NCBI RefSeq assembly: GCF_000002995.4
Contig: NW_025062476.1
Span: forward strand, 556,001-620,000
Origin: Brugia malayi
Lineage: Eukaryota > Nematoda > Chromadorea > Rhabditida > Onchocercidae
DNA length: 64,000 nucleotides
Direction of reading: 5' to 3'
Part shown: one piece after another, positions 36,033-49,800 of the stretch
How positions within the stretch are numbered: the stretch's first letter is position 1
Layout of the letters: each line of letters opens with the position of its first letter
Notes under the pieces: model-generated
Told to the model about the DNA's origin: nothing
The model's input: the letters and a program-made list of their open reading frames with translations, nothing else
The model's database searches: none
Made by a program: the position numbers and the translations under genes

Positions 36033-39000
36033 GAAATTCCCAAAAAGAAACAAAAAATTCTCATGATAACAAATGTGACATATTTTTCTTATCATAAATT
36101 TACTTATTCATCAAAATTTACAATTTGCTTAATAACTTAATATCATTTGATTTACTCAAACATTACCTAAAAAATTTTAATACTATTAAAGATAAAAGAA
36201 ACCACTGATTCTAGCATGGCTATTTCTAAAGTTTATTTAAAGTATACTTTTCAATATTCTATTAAATTAGGTATCAATTTGAGAAGTTATGCTCAATAGT
36301 TTTAGATTGGAAGAAATCACAAGTGAAAATTGTGATTTTTGTGGAAATTTTGTGGAAACTGAATGAACAAAGGAATGAAGTTAAGAAAGATGAAATTCAA
36401 ACGTTCAATAAAATTTCTCAAACATCTTCAATATAATGTAATAACATATGGAAGTATTTTTAATAATTATATTAATGAGAACATTTCTTTAACTAACAAA
36501 AAATCAAGATATGAAAATTGAAATGGTTCTTTCAATTTCGAAATAAAAATCAAAAAAAAAAAAAATTTATTTCTCCCATTTCACATTTCTATCAACCTGT
36601 TCATACCAAATTTAGTGGAAAATTGCTAGTTCAGCTGAATAAACTGAGAATCCGTTTCCAATATTAAATTTCAAAAAAAAAAAAAAAAATGAAGCGAAAA
36701 AGGAAGAGAAAATAACAAGAATAAAATTAAAATTTCCACAAAATGTTATAAAATTATCAACAGTATTCGATTACACAACAATATTATATATCTTCTCCGA
36801 TACATTTGATAGTGTAATCAAATTTACAACGATCATCAAATCATTTTATCATTCAATTTATTATCAGTAGATCATCAACCAAACAATAAGCAATTCTTAC
36901 AAATTCTCGTGTTTCGTTTACTTCATTTTTCCCTAGTAATAAAGATTATAATTTATTCATATCAATGTTAAAATCATATTTCATAAATTTTACATATATT
37001 TTCATAAATGGCATAAGCTATTTCTATTCCCCTGTTTTAAGTTTTTTTTTTTTTTTTTTAAATTTTATTTTCCTTATTTCAAAAATAAATAACGGATTAT
37101 AATCAATGAAATTATTTTCCAATTTAAAAATGATATCATTTAAGTAATTATATAAATTGATAAATGTTAAGGTGCAAAAAAAAGAAAGGCAGAAAAAAAG
37201 ATGAAAAATGAAAGGGAAAACCTCACAATGATGACAAAACTTTGTTTTCTTGCAAAAAAAAAAAAAGAAAGAATTAGGATAAATTGAAATGAGTTGTTTC
37301 GAAAAGCTTCCTCGAAAAAAATTGATGGAATTAGTAGAGCTAACTGGAAAACTAACAATATGAAAGATAATAGCAACGATTATTCTCCTACGAATATTTC
37401 ATTCTTTTCATTTATTATTTCGTATAGTTTAATTAATTCAATATTATATTATTATAATTCATAATTTAATATTACTATTTATCCATTTTATTATCATCAT
37501 ACTTTATATTGCTACCTATCAATTCTTATTATTACAATAAATAATCCTATTGTTGACAAATATTTCTTTTAATTTTTGCCTAAACATTAATAAATTATTA
37601 TCAAAAAAAAAAAAAAAAAAGCATAAGATGAAACTACACATGTGATTATTCATTTTATCATTAATTATTTCACATGATTAATTCATATGATATCGATATG
37701 AATTATTAAACTAAACCGAATTTAGTTCATTTATTTTATTCATCATCATCTTATTCATTCATTATAAAATACATATTTTATTTAAAATAGATTATCACAC
37801 AATAATACATTTTTAACTTTTTAAACTCTCTTACAAAAATTTATTCTACTACGTTTGAAATAGCTGCAATTTATGTCAGCATTCTATACAACAAAAAAGA
37901 TATGCAAAGCTTAGCAACTATCTAATCGAAAGATTTAATTAATAAAACTTAAAAATTTCAAGATTTCAATTTTTTTAAAACTATTATAATAATGAATGGA
38001 AAAAAAAAAAGAAAGAAAGTTAAATACTAGCATGTGAGCACTAATATTATTTAAAAAAAAATTACATATTCCATAAAGGTAAGAAAAAACCAAAGTAGAA
38101 ATGAAAGCTATAGTAGATTAAAAATTATCAGTAAGGAAAACAATATTAATTAATTACATTTCTTGCGAATTTTTTTGTCTTTTTTTTAATAGAAAAATGA
38201 CTAATATACCAAATAAAAGCTTCCAATATTGAAAGAAACAAAGCCATTAATTTTTAATATTTTTCTATTTTAGATAATATTTTAATGTTTTCCTTTTTTA
38301 CAAATACATACCATTATCTTTTTTGACATCCTCAGTATTTATGAAAAAAAAAAAAAAAATGTAAAAAGATCTTTTCTCACTTTTTCCTTGTATATTGAAA
38401 ATTTATATGCACATATTTAACAGTGATTTTTATTTCGTTACATTTGCATATCATCAATTTTAAATAAAGATTAAGGTACTGGGAAAAATGGAAAAAATGG
38501 AAATCATTAATATTATACAATGTAAACAAACTGCTTGTTTTTTTATGAATGATAAATTTGTAATAAATTATTTTGATAACTAACATATTACTTAATCAAC
38601 CATTTTTATAGATTTATATAAAGAGTTATGTAGAGAAGACAAACTAACGATAAAATGAAATAATGGAATTTTTGACAAATATATGAATGATATATAACAG
38701 AAATAGGATAACAGATCCAAAATGGATTACTTCCATTATTCAGACGAAAGCTAAATCATTCCTTTCGTCTTTTCACTTCTCAAATTGGAGTTAAAAAAAA
38801 AAAGAAATGAACAAATCCACATTGCTTAAATTTCTGAATTAAAAAATGAATGTTAAGAGCTAAAAAAATGTTTTTAATATAAACTTTGTTTTGAACTTCT
38901 TTGTTTTAAATCCTTAAGTTTAGAACTTTTGGCTTGAATGAATAAAAAAAAAAATCCAGTGAAAAATGAAAGATCGCTTTGACAAAAATGCTCTTTAAAT

Positions 39001-40992
39001 GCTAAGTACGACATTTGAAAATTGTTTTTCAATTTCAGTCCTCCCAATTAACAGCATTTTTTTTTTTTTGAGAAAATATGATGTTAGATAAACTTATGTT
39101 GGACAAGAAAATCTCTAAGCTAAAGTTTTAATATTTCTATTTTGAACGTCACATAAGGTAAACTTTCATGAAACTCTGTAAGCATGTAAGAAGGACAAAA
39201 GAAATAACTTATTTTTAAAAAACAAAGATATAAATTTAAAAAACTTCAAAGCAAACTTTAAAATAAAATAAGTGTGAGTTTCACCTTTAGTTTCGAATCA
39301 AAGTATAAAAAATACAGTTAGTGACCACCTGATATATTAAGTTTTTCACCATTTCATTTTTCAAAAAATTTTCATTTCTCATTTTTCTAAACTACACAAA
39401 TAGCAATTCTCCACTACCTTTTTTAGTAACTTAATAAGCCTTCACAAAAATGAAAGGCTTAAAATCTAGAAAAAAAAATATTGAAATTAAAACTTACCTT
39501 CGATAAATTAGTGAACAATTTGAGCAATTGCAATTAATTTAAATAGAATTTCGATTTGTAAACCTGCAAATAATTTAATATATTGAGCTTAAAGCAGGAA
39601 ATAAATATTATTTCACGAAAAGCGTCTAATTGAATCATTAAATAAATAACAAAAAAAAAATAAAACTACCAAAATACTGAATGTTTATGTATAAGTTTGA
39701 ATCAAAGATAAATCAATAATAGATCTGATAATAATTAATGAAATTCCTCCAACGAAAATCAACTTTCAAGATTAAAAAAAAACAAGAATTCATCTTGTTA
39801 AAATAAAAAAAAATAGCAGAAAAAGTTCAATTCGAAATATATCAAATAGAAAATAGAACCATTTTGGTCATCGGTTAAAAGAAGCAAAATCAATACGAAT
39901 TAAACATAAATGCAATTTATGCAAATAGAAATAAAAAAAAAAAACTGTCTTCTTGAATTTTCTATTCAACTTTTCCAATTTCTCAATTTCTCTATTCGTT
40001 TATTCCTTTTGATATTTACTAATATTCTCGTGATATTGCAATACAAATAATAGTGATAAAAAAAATGCCATACATTATTAGTATTTTCACAAATAACTAT
40101 GATCTTCCATATAATTCTCTATTCAGCTTTTCAATCTCTCTATTCTTTTATCATTATATTTATTTTATTTTAATAATTTTTATTGTGATGTCCTGCATTT
40201 TTCTTGTCATATCTGTTATCAGTTTTAGAATATTACCAAATACTAAAACAAAGTTAAAAAAAAAAAAAAAAAAACTCCATTATCCTATGTCAAATTTAAC
40301 TTAATCTTATATTGAAGAAATTAAATGAATAAGTTAGATACAGAATATCAAGGAAGTAGAAGAATCTATGAAACTCGTAATACTATAAAACTGATAACAA
40401 ATACAATAAAAAATACAAAATATCACAGTAAAAATTATTAAAATAAAGTAAAGAATAAAAAAAAAGATACCAAAACATACTTCTATAGAAGAATATCTTG
40501 GAAAATGGTTCTTGAATTTTATGGTTCACTAAGAAAATATATTAAACAGTTAATGCACTCCCAAAATAAAAATTTTCAGTCATCCTGAAATAAAAAAATA
40601 AGCACACTGAGAAAAATCCGAAAAGAAAAAAAAAAGGAAATCCGGTAGAAGAACCAATGAAATACACAATAAAAACACCAAAAAATTACTTTATTGATTA
40701 AGTAATTGTAATTTACATATGCACATTAAAGCAACACTAAATACTTATAGGCCAAAACGAAAACAAACATTTAAAACTTTTTTTTTAAAAAGATTCCTAA
40801 AGCATACCACAGAAATTTCGCACAGGGACAGAAAGTTTGAAAAACTCTGAAATAACTCACCTTTTCTAGAAAACTCGTTCCCGACTGAATTCACTAAAGT
40901 TACCTAACAAAGCTTAAGAAATAAGAAATATTATGTGCAAAAAATTAAGTTTTGTAAACGAGAAGATAGTAAATTCTGTTTATAGAAGAAAT
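36033..40992. other. Long intergenic region, no gene seen
   Basis: About 5 kb of AT-rich sequence between the ATP synthase epsilon gene and the 3' end of the Arp11 gene. Open frames here (for example 37167-37376, 38377-38586 and 40053-40304) are Phe/Ile/Lys-rich, lie among A/T runs, and show neither splice context nor similarity. The promoter of the epsilon gene is presumably at the left end. Confidence 0.55.
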
Positions 40993-43900
40993 TTAACGAC
41001 TTCTCGCCGGATCTCGATTCATCTCATAAACATTGCTCGTCCAATCCGGTACTTTACCGTGTGCCTTCCAATCCTGTCGTGTCATAGAATGATACTGCAG
41101 CACTTCTAAAGCTCCAAACATGCTACCTGTCAAATTTCATTAAACGTATCAAAGTATGAAAAAAACGATGTTTTTTTTTATTAGCAAATCCTATAATGAG
41201 TAATCAAAGAAATCAAAATTTTCTCAGATCTTTGAAAAAAAAAAAGAAAAATTTAATGGTTCTAACACATTATCATCTTTAAATTCCTAAGAATGCGGCA
41301 ACATTTTTGAAGTATATCGCCTAATTCAAAATTTGATTACTCAACGTTCGAAACATTAAAATCACTGTATTTCTTAAACAAATTCTAGAATGTTACACAC
41401 TTTTAAATTAACTATTTTCATTGTCGTAGCTATATGTTATCACTCATAAACTAATTAAAAAGATCATTAAATTTCTGACATTAATGAAATGCTTTTAGTT
41501 GTTCAGCAATAATGCTTATATACCTGTATCTATCTATAAGATGCTAGTGCGCCCATCACTCAATATGAATGGTAAATTAAGTTGTTTCATTTAAAATAGC
41601 AACTGAATAAAATTTTTTTTAAATTACCTCCAATCCAACTAGCATATAATTCAATTGATGTATTTGGTAATCGATAAAATTTAACGGATTTAATATTGCC
41701 TAATTTTTGCGCATAAGCTGGTGCTGTCAGTAAATGTAAAATTTCATCTCGAAGTCGCGCATAGAAACCTTTCATACGTGTTGTACCACCAACCAATATT
41801 ATACTATCTAACAGCTTTCTTCTTGTATCAATTGGACACTAAATACTTTGTCATTAAAAGAGCGTTAAGTTTTAGTGCAAAGAAAAAAAAAAAAAAAATG
41901 TGTGGAGAGAAATCAATTATCAGAAAAATCAATATCCTGGGATGCACATCTCTTATACCATCGTTCTGAACTGCAACATAAACAATATTGGACACAAAGA
42001 CAGATTAACAAATCTTTTTCTTGATAATATTTTAAGAAAAGATCTTTCATGAAAAAAGCTAGTTATCATTACCATTAATGAAACAAACATGAGATGGAAT
42101 TAACTATAAACTTAATCAATACGCCAAATTCCTTATTTTAAAACACAAACAAACTGAGAGATTGGAATAATAATAAATTAAAGCAAGCGAAATATTTACC
42201 CGATATACGGCATCAAGTACTAGTTGTGGTAATGATCTGATATCATCATTTTCTTCAAAAATTGCTTCCGCTGTCCATTCCCTGCATTAACTAAGAAGGA
42301 TAATAAATTTTGAAAAAAAGAATTGAATTTGAACTAAGTCAGAAGTTTACCTTATAAGACCCGGCACAATAAGCATTTCTTCGCCAAATGGTAAACGAAC
42401 ATCGCAAGGTGCTTTCGGAATTTCACGTTCTGGATTATATTCTGTAATTTAAATTAACTTTCAATCCATAAGTTGTTCAACCAATATTACTTTTTTTGCT
42501 AAATTTTCATCTCATAAACCTACTTCATTATTAAAATCTTGGATGCTGATTTTTGAAAGCTTTTTTAACAGATAATCGATAACCAGAAAAAAAAGACCGC
42601 TCATTCAATTTCCAACATTTTAAGCAGGTTGTAACCTACCCGATGCTTGTATCATTTTTCCACGATCGATTTTGGTAGCAAAACAAAACCTAACAACAAT
42701 ATCTTCTAAAATGTGTTCTTTTTTTATTAACAAATCATCACTATCAGTTAATGCTCGTTCAGCACCCGAAAACGTCAATACTTTGCCGTACCTGAAAAAA
42801 ACTATGGCAACTTGCGCAGTCGGAATGAGAAAATAAAGGGCAATTTTAATGCGAAAATAGAATATTCCAAGTTCCTTTGTTCTACTTTATCCGCATATAA
42901 GCAAAAAGACGAATAACAATTCTGTCATATGCTTTCTCATATGCAAATCAAACTGCATTAAAACAAAATCATTAATAGCATAGCTCGCAATGACTGTATT
43001 CGTCGCCGTAACTCCAGTTAAGAGAAAAAATTTCCTGACATTTTAGTATTTACATCATATTTTTTATTTACTTGTAATTAAATAATCTAAGCCAAATAAC
43101 AATAAACGTGCAATAGAAAAAGATGAAATTTTACTTTCGCAATAGTTCGTAAACGCGTTCTTCTAAATATTTCGCACCAATACATGAGGTTTCCAGTTGA
43201 TACAACATAGTGACACTTTCAAGAATCTAGAAACTAAATAAATAATTGCAATCCAATTGAAGTGTCAGAAAGTGATACATAAAGCTTCTAAAGCCTTAAA
43301 TGCATAAAGCTCTAAAGCCTTAAATACTTATTAACAGATAAAATCATGCTAGATGCGTGCTTCAAAAAATTACATGATAGACCTTAGTGATTTGGTTTCC
43401 TAGATATAACTTATCTTCGATCCGACATGTAATTTATAACTTTTTTCTAAATTTTGGCAGAAATGGACATAATTACAGGTAATGTATTCGTCTTGTTATA
43501 TTTCAAATGATATTTTTTTACACGAAATTCTAGTGTATTATTACCGGGACAACAGTTGCTTCCGAATATCCGACATCAATAACAAGAGCATTTGAGACAC
43601 CAAATGAAAATGTTGCCAATAGATGCGATGGAGCGAAAAGTACCGATGGAGCATCGAAAGCATCAAATAGTACTCGTGCCACGGCATTTCGATGTGATGT
43701 CCGTGTCAAAATACTTTCAACGATTACAATTCGGCGATCTTTGGCAACCGTTAGTAAGTATCTAACAAGTGTAAGGTGATAAATTCTAAATTCTACAGTA
43801 AAATTTTTTCAGAGTGAAGATTATAAAAAACTAAAACCTGACAATATGCTATCACACTGTACTAAAGACGAATATAAAATTAAGTGTATGGGAAGGGATT

Positions 43901-44467
43901 CCTGAAGCTATAAATCATAAGTAAAGTCATTGCAATTTATGATGATATACTACAATGTAGATATTTAATATAAAAGTATATATGACTTACTTGAAAAACA
44001 ACTCTCGGAAAAATTTCACCAATCTACGATAAAGCTCTTCTTCACTAATTGTATCATCGAAAACTTTTACTGTTTCACCTCTACAATCATCTAACAACTC
44101 TGTTCGTATTATTGCACGTGGAACAAATTCACCTGCATAACCAACTCTGAAGTAAAAATGTAGTGACTTATCATAAATTATGTTCAACTATAATTATTTT
44201 CGTTATAATTAAAAAAAAAATCATGTAAAAAATAAAAAAGATAATAGAAAAACTGGAGCAGATTCAAATATTTCATAATAAACAATGTACAAAAATGCAC
44301 AAAAATGGAACAAACTTGGTTAGGACAGCGCCGATATCGATGATCACAGCTTCTCGATTATCCATGCCCACCATACCTAACGATAACGAATCCAATCGAC
44401 TATTTCCGATTAACATTGCTGGTGTCACCGAAGAAAGGGATCGCTGTTTTGATAAACCAGACAACAT
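40993..44467 (-). CDS. arp-11: Actin-related protein 10/11, dynactin pointed-end subunit (428 aa)
   Basis: Component of the pointed-end complex of the dynactin filament, which links dynein to membranous cargo and the nuclear envelope (family knowledge). Nine exons, 44467-44316, 44146-43991, 43761-43545, 43226-43135, 42791-42640, 42441-42351, 42281-42200, 41838-41628 and 41126-40993, join in phase. The product is 428 residues, against 417 for human ACTR10. Seen: a 32-residue N-terminal extension, the actin-fold first strand AVIIDIGAVLTKVGYAGEF, DRRIVIVESIL, VLFAPSHLLAT, LVIDVGYSEATVVP, the family block CPIDTRRKLLDSIILVGGTT, IELYASWIGGSMFGALE, and the ACTR10-type end with KAHGKVPDWTS. The diagnostic C-terminus and the EEELYRRL segment separate it from actin and Arp1. 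An AATTCAG acceptor nine bases before the ATG supports the start. Confidence 0.93.
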
Positions 44468-44476
44468 GCTATCACA

Positions 44477-44478
44477 CT
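44477..44478 (-). other. Acceptor AG nine bases before the arp-11 start codon
   Basis: TATAATTCAG on the minus strand directly precedes TGTGATAGC and the ATG at 44467. It is a likely spliced-leader or 5'-UTR splice site. Confidence 0.5.
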
Positions 44479-46882
44479 GAATTATAACAATAGGATTTAA
44501 TAATTAATTTAAAGTAATAATTTACAACAAAACTAACAATCCCAAAGACTAAAACATTCAAGCTTCACAGAACTCAAACATTCAAAAAAGATAAATCATT
44601 GGAACATGAAAAAGTGTTGAAGAACATTTTTATAAAAAAGATAAAATGGAGAGTGCGGGAATAAAAATGAGCGAATATATCGGCGCAATCAGACTGTGAA
44701 AGGATCCAGATCGGAAAATAAAATTTAGAGTTAACCAGTAAAGGGCTCATATATCCGAATAATTGGTACTTTTTATATTGTTATTCATATTATTTTATAC
44801 TGTTATTCTTAATATGTATGATGAAAAGAAAAAGAAACTAATATTTGAAAAATTCGATTATAACTGAAAGGAAAATATAATGTTGACGGAGAGAATTAAG
44901 GATTGATAAGAATTAATTTGAAATGGATATATTACTGAGAAATATTCCAGTAAACGAAGAGACTGGACAAAAAATGAGGAGTATGTAGTTAAAGAATGAG
45001 AAAATGGAAAATATTTACGTTTTGTTATTAGATAGACGATAAAGAAAATAAAAAGGCTGCATAAGTTAATAAAATTAATGCATTGCAAAAAATGAAATAA
45101 CTGCAAAAAATCATCAACAAATATCCAAATTTTTTCCCAGAGAATATTGTAAAACGAAAAATATTACTGGATTAAGTTTATTGCAAAAAAGTGCTTAGGA
45201 CACTAATGAATTGATCATTATGAAATTTACTAATCTCATCCCATTATATTCGTAATTCTTTTTTTTATAATTCTTTTTTTTTTTCTATAGAATTCTTTAT
45301 CATTTTATAATTTTTTTGTAATAAAATTGAGATTTAATAAATAATTTGCAATTTATTTTGAATTTACATCTTTTATGTATGATTTTAAAGGACAAAGAAA
45401 AGGTTGCAAAAATCTTAAATTTAAAAAGAAAAAAAGAATTAATACTCACCTATGTACTTAAAACATTGTCAAAGTTTCAGAGAGCAGTAGGAAATTTCAA
45501 ATTTTGATTCCAAATTTTTTCACCAAATTAAATTCCTTTGATTAGGCTAAGAATTTAGTTGTGAAGAAGAAAGAGAGAGTGTGTATGTGAATGAGTGAAG
45601 AAATGAAAAAATTTATTGAATTAAATTTATGACAAAAAAGGAAAGAGTAAAATTTACCACTGGTTTTGCTTGTGTATTTGAATCAGAAATTTAAAACAAA
45701 AAAAATCAAGAGTTACACTTGAGATTTTAAAAAAGAAAATTCGTCTTATTTTTAATTCATCTTATTTCTTCCCATATAGTTCAGATATTTTTTACATTAC
45801 ATTTCAGATTAGAAAATTTCGTTTTTCTTTTTTTCTCTTCCCTTCTTCATGCAATCACTTTCAAATTATTTATTGAATTTACTAATTACTTAACTGTTTA
45901 CAATGCGTTATAAACATTAAAACCTCTCTCTCTCTCTCTCATACCAGTCTGATTTTTTTCTTTAAATTACCCGAATGAAAGAAAAAACTTTTCAGCAATA
46001 TTTTTTTTTTTCAAATAGAATCAAAAGTTTTGAAATATTATTGACAAGAATGATTAACAATACGTCCTTTCCCACAACTCTTTTTTTCTATTACTATGTT
46101 TACTGGATTGTCAACTCATAATGAATTATTATCCAGCTATTTCATTTAATATGAAGATTAAGTTCTAAGAATTACGACTAGTTTATAATTACTGAGCTTA
46201 TTTCGAAGAGAATTTTACTTCATTGACAGTAGCTATAATTATAGAAAATTTGTCTGTTTAATAAATATGATCAAAAAATTTATCAGGCGATACGTAGAGA
46301 AAAAAAAAATGTCAATTCTAGCAAAATTTGAAACAATTAATAAAATATTGTTCACAATAAACTTATAACAACAAAAATTATACCTATTCATTCTCCTATT
46401 TTACCATTATCAAATTCTTTCATATCCATCTCTCAAGCATTTTAGTAAAGAATTCGTCGAATGAATGTGATTAAATGACAATTTAGTGCATTAAAAGATA
46501 TGACTATACGATAAATGTCCAAGTTGAAAAGATCAACTCGACTTTGATCTGATCAGCTTATAAAAATCGGATTGGATTTAGTCAACTTGTTGGTAAAAGT
46601 TTTCTCGACATTCTTAATCAAAGCATACTTTGTTCAAACTAAAGCAAGTCAATGTATTTATCCTTACCGCTCAATATAATTTTCATTTAACCAATTTGCA
46701 TTTTTTGTATATGTTTCACACCTATGTATTATATAGTTGAACTGACTAATCTGAAATAAAGGAAAAAAAGTTGATAAATGCTACAAAGCTATAAAGAACT
46801 AAATCTAAAATATTCAAATGTCACTTTGAACGAGATCAAAAAATAACAAAAGAAAGGGATATAACGAATGATCAGAAATGAA
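44479..46882. other. Intergenic region between Nup85 3' end and arp-11 5' end
   Basis: 2.4 kb with a CT microsatellite at 45924-45940 and many A/T runs. No exon was recognised. Both flanking genes are on the minus strand. Confidence 0.55.
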
Positions 46883-49800
46883 TCACAAAGAAGTAGAAGA
46901 GATAACATGAGCCAAATTTCGTAACAGTAAGAAGCGAACCGTACGTAAACGCATTTTCCATTCATCATAATTATGCTGAAACGGACCGTCTGCTTCATAC
47001 TTTACTAAATGTTCCAATAACTGTTCACTACCATCTTTGCTTATGATAACCTGAAAAAACTTATGATAGGTTATAGTTATCCTTCCTCACTACTTATAAT
47101 TTGTTAAATAATTCACTGTTTGAGATTATATATAAATGATTACGATACTGTAAAAATCAATAGTTAATTATGAAATTTATTGTTCTCTTTATCTTTAAGT
47201 TATAAAATATGAATAAGTCCAGCAAAAACAAATACTAAAAACTGATGACTTAATTATAAAAATAATAACTTTAATAACTGGGAAGAAAATCTCAATCACT
47301 GTAACATATTCTCAGTAAATCATAACCTTCATATCCATAGGTTTTATGAAATCACAACACTACGATACTTACAATTAATCAATCAAATGATTTATAAGTA
47401 TTGAAAAAGCTAAGTCAAAACTATGTGAAAAACATTTGAATTTCAACAAATTCATTTAATCACTACTTTAGATAACATCAGCTAAAAACATCCATGTTTT
47501 AGTAGGAGCCTCTACTTGATATTCCATTTTTATTTCTCCGGCATTTATATATAATTCAAATTAAATACTACAAAAAGCAAAATTCTTGTGAGACAAAATA
47601 ATAAGGTAAAAAATCGTAGAATGAGTGAGAAAATACCTCATCTTCCTCACTGAGAATAGAAATCAAGTCGGAGAGAAGTATAACATCAAATTCTCTCGGC
47701 ACTAAATCGGAAACAATTAGTTCTACCTATAAATAAATTAAATTAAAAAAGTAAGTAAAATTAACATTCTCTCAATATCCATTGTACAGGAAGAAAGATA
47801 TAAAAGATTGGTTACAACTTACGGAATAATTCGCAACAAAAATAGCTCAGAAGAAGGATAATTAAAACTAGCATTATTATTATTGTTCAACTACTTGCCA
47901 AAACAAAAATGTATTCCTTTAGCCACAAAGGTAAAAATTATTATATTTGTTCATTACTACATTTGTTACAAAACTCACAATTTATAGCTATATATTAGAA
48001 TATAACAACAAACCAGCAATTCAGCAGCTTTGACTTTCTGGTCTGAATCCAGCAATTTTCGAAATTTATAATATCGATGCAAAAATATAAATGATGAAGA
48101 AAGGAGCATCACTTCTGTAAAATGCTCAACAACAGTGATGGACGAAAATTGATCTGGTGAACATCGTGATATCACCTGATCCGCAACAGTAGAAACAATC
48201 TCGATATCACGTGATCGTATTGCCCAGGAAAGAGCGCCACCCCATCGCCCAGTACGCAATAACCTGCAAAAAAGAGTGGAAAAATTATAATTGATGCCTG
48301 AAAAATCGAATAATGTGACATATAATATGGGAACAAAAAGTGATATTAAGACGAAATAAAACTTACAATTTTATTTCAGCTTAACTTTGTATCTTACACT
48401 TCAGCAAGTCAATTTTCAGTTGTAGCAATTTTAATATTCTTATAATATACAGTTCTTTTTCTTTTTTAAATAAATGTTTACCTGTAAGCCATAGCTCGTG
48501 CAATATCCTTTCGCGTTTGATCAAAATCTACTTCATCGCATAGTGAACATAACTTCGTAGCAACAGTTTCGTTATCCAGAGGTACCTGTGCTATCAATAA
48601 CTCTAGATGACTCAATCCTTCATTACCAGTTTCACGAAGATAATCAAATCCCACTTGCCATAATCTGTAATATTTGCTAAGCATGCAGTCTAAGTTATCT
48701 CTTCGCCTTTTTTTTTCCTTGAAAGCACAGCATACTTTATTAAGAACATTGAAATTGTTTATGCTTGCAAGATTGAATGATTGAAATATTCTGGGTAATT
48801 CTAATCATTTCTCTATTCGTATTTCATAAAATTAATTTCAAGTCTTCATTCAACTTTTGCCCTTAATAACTGTGAGAGAAATAGTAATTTACCCAGGTTC
48901 ACTGAAGAGTGACGACCCATATTCAATAATCAAGTGTTGACGTACATCCATATCATAGGCACTTATTATCCGTTCATCAGCTTTTTGCAACAAATCTGCC
49001 AGATGAGCTGGAAACCACCAATTGGTGCTTGAAGTTGAAATTCGATGAAGAGCTCGTAATGCTTCCAGTGAAAACAGCTCACACATTACAGCATCAATTC
49101 CGTCACATTTATTTATGCCGAAAATTTTTAAACAATCCTGCAAAGAGTTACGAATTGTAAGCAAAGAAAAAAAAACATACCTCGACAAAATAAGCAACTT
49201 ATGGCCTAAAATAAATAGTTTTCTTACATTCCAATAAACTTATTTAGAATTAGTAGTGAAGAAAGTTATTTATACTTCACTCGACGATTTTTAAACATGT
49301 ACATGCCACATGTAAAGGAATAGCAGTATGCTTATTTAATCAAACAATATCCTTAATGAAAAAAAAAAACTGGTACTAACAAAAGTGATTTTCTTCTGAA
49401 ATTTGATGAAATATGTTTGAATTCCATATACCTTAACAGCATCCTTAAGTTGAGGAAGAGTAGCACATGGCCGAATGAATAATAAATATGGTGGTACCAA
49501 TTCAAACCAATTGTCCAATTGAGCTGAAACCAATGTTATGGTTGGAATGTCACCAGCAATAATCATCGCTACCTTCTCAGCTTCAGCATTTGTTCGAAAA
49601 AGTCCTCTTGTGCACATATTACGTACTTCCTAAAAAGACAAAAATAAAGCAATTTCCTAAAAGAAGAAAAGAAAAAAAAAAAAAAACTTTTTATTTGTTC
49701 CTTCCAATACTGCCATTCAATTAATTCAAAGATCATCCTTCTCCTGCATAACTGAATTTCCTAACTTTGAAAGTTTTTTACACTTTCTTTCCAAACGTAC

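Noticed and set aside
40053..40304. 83-codon hydrophobic open frame suggesting a small membrane protein
   Set aside because: The Phe/Ile/Tyr-rich reading is expected from T-rich DNA, and it lacks any supporting exon or start context.
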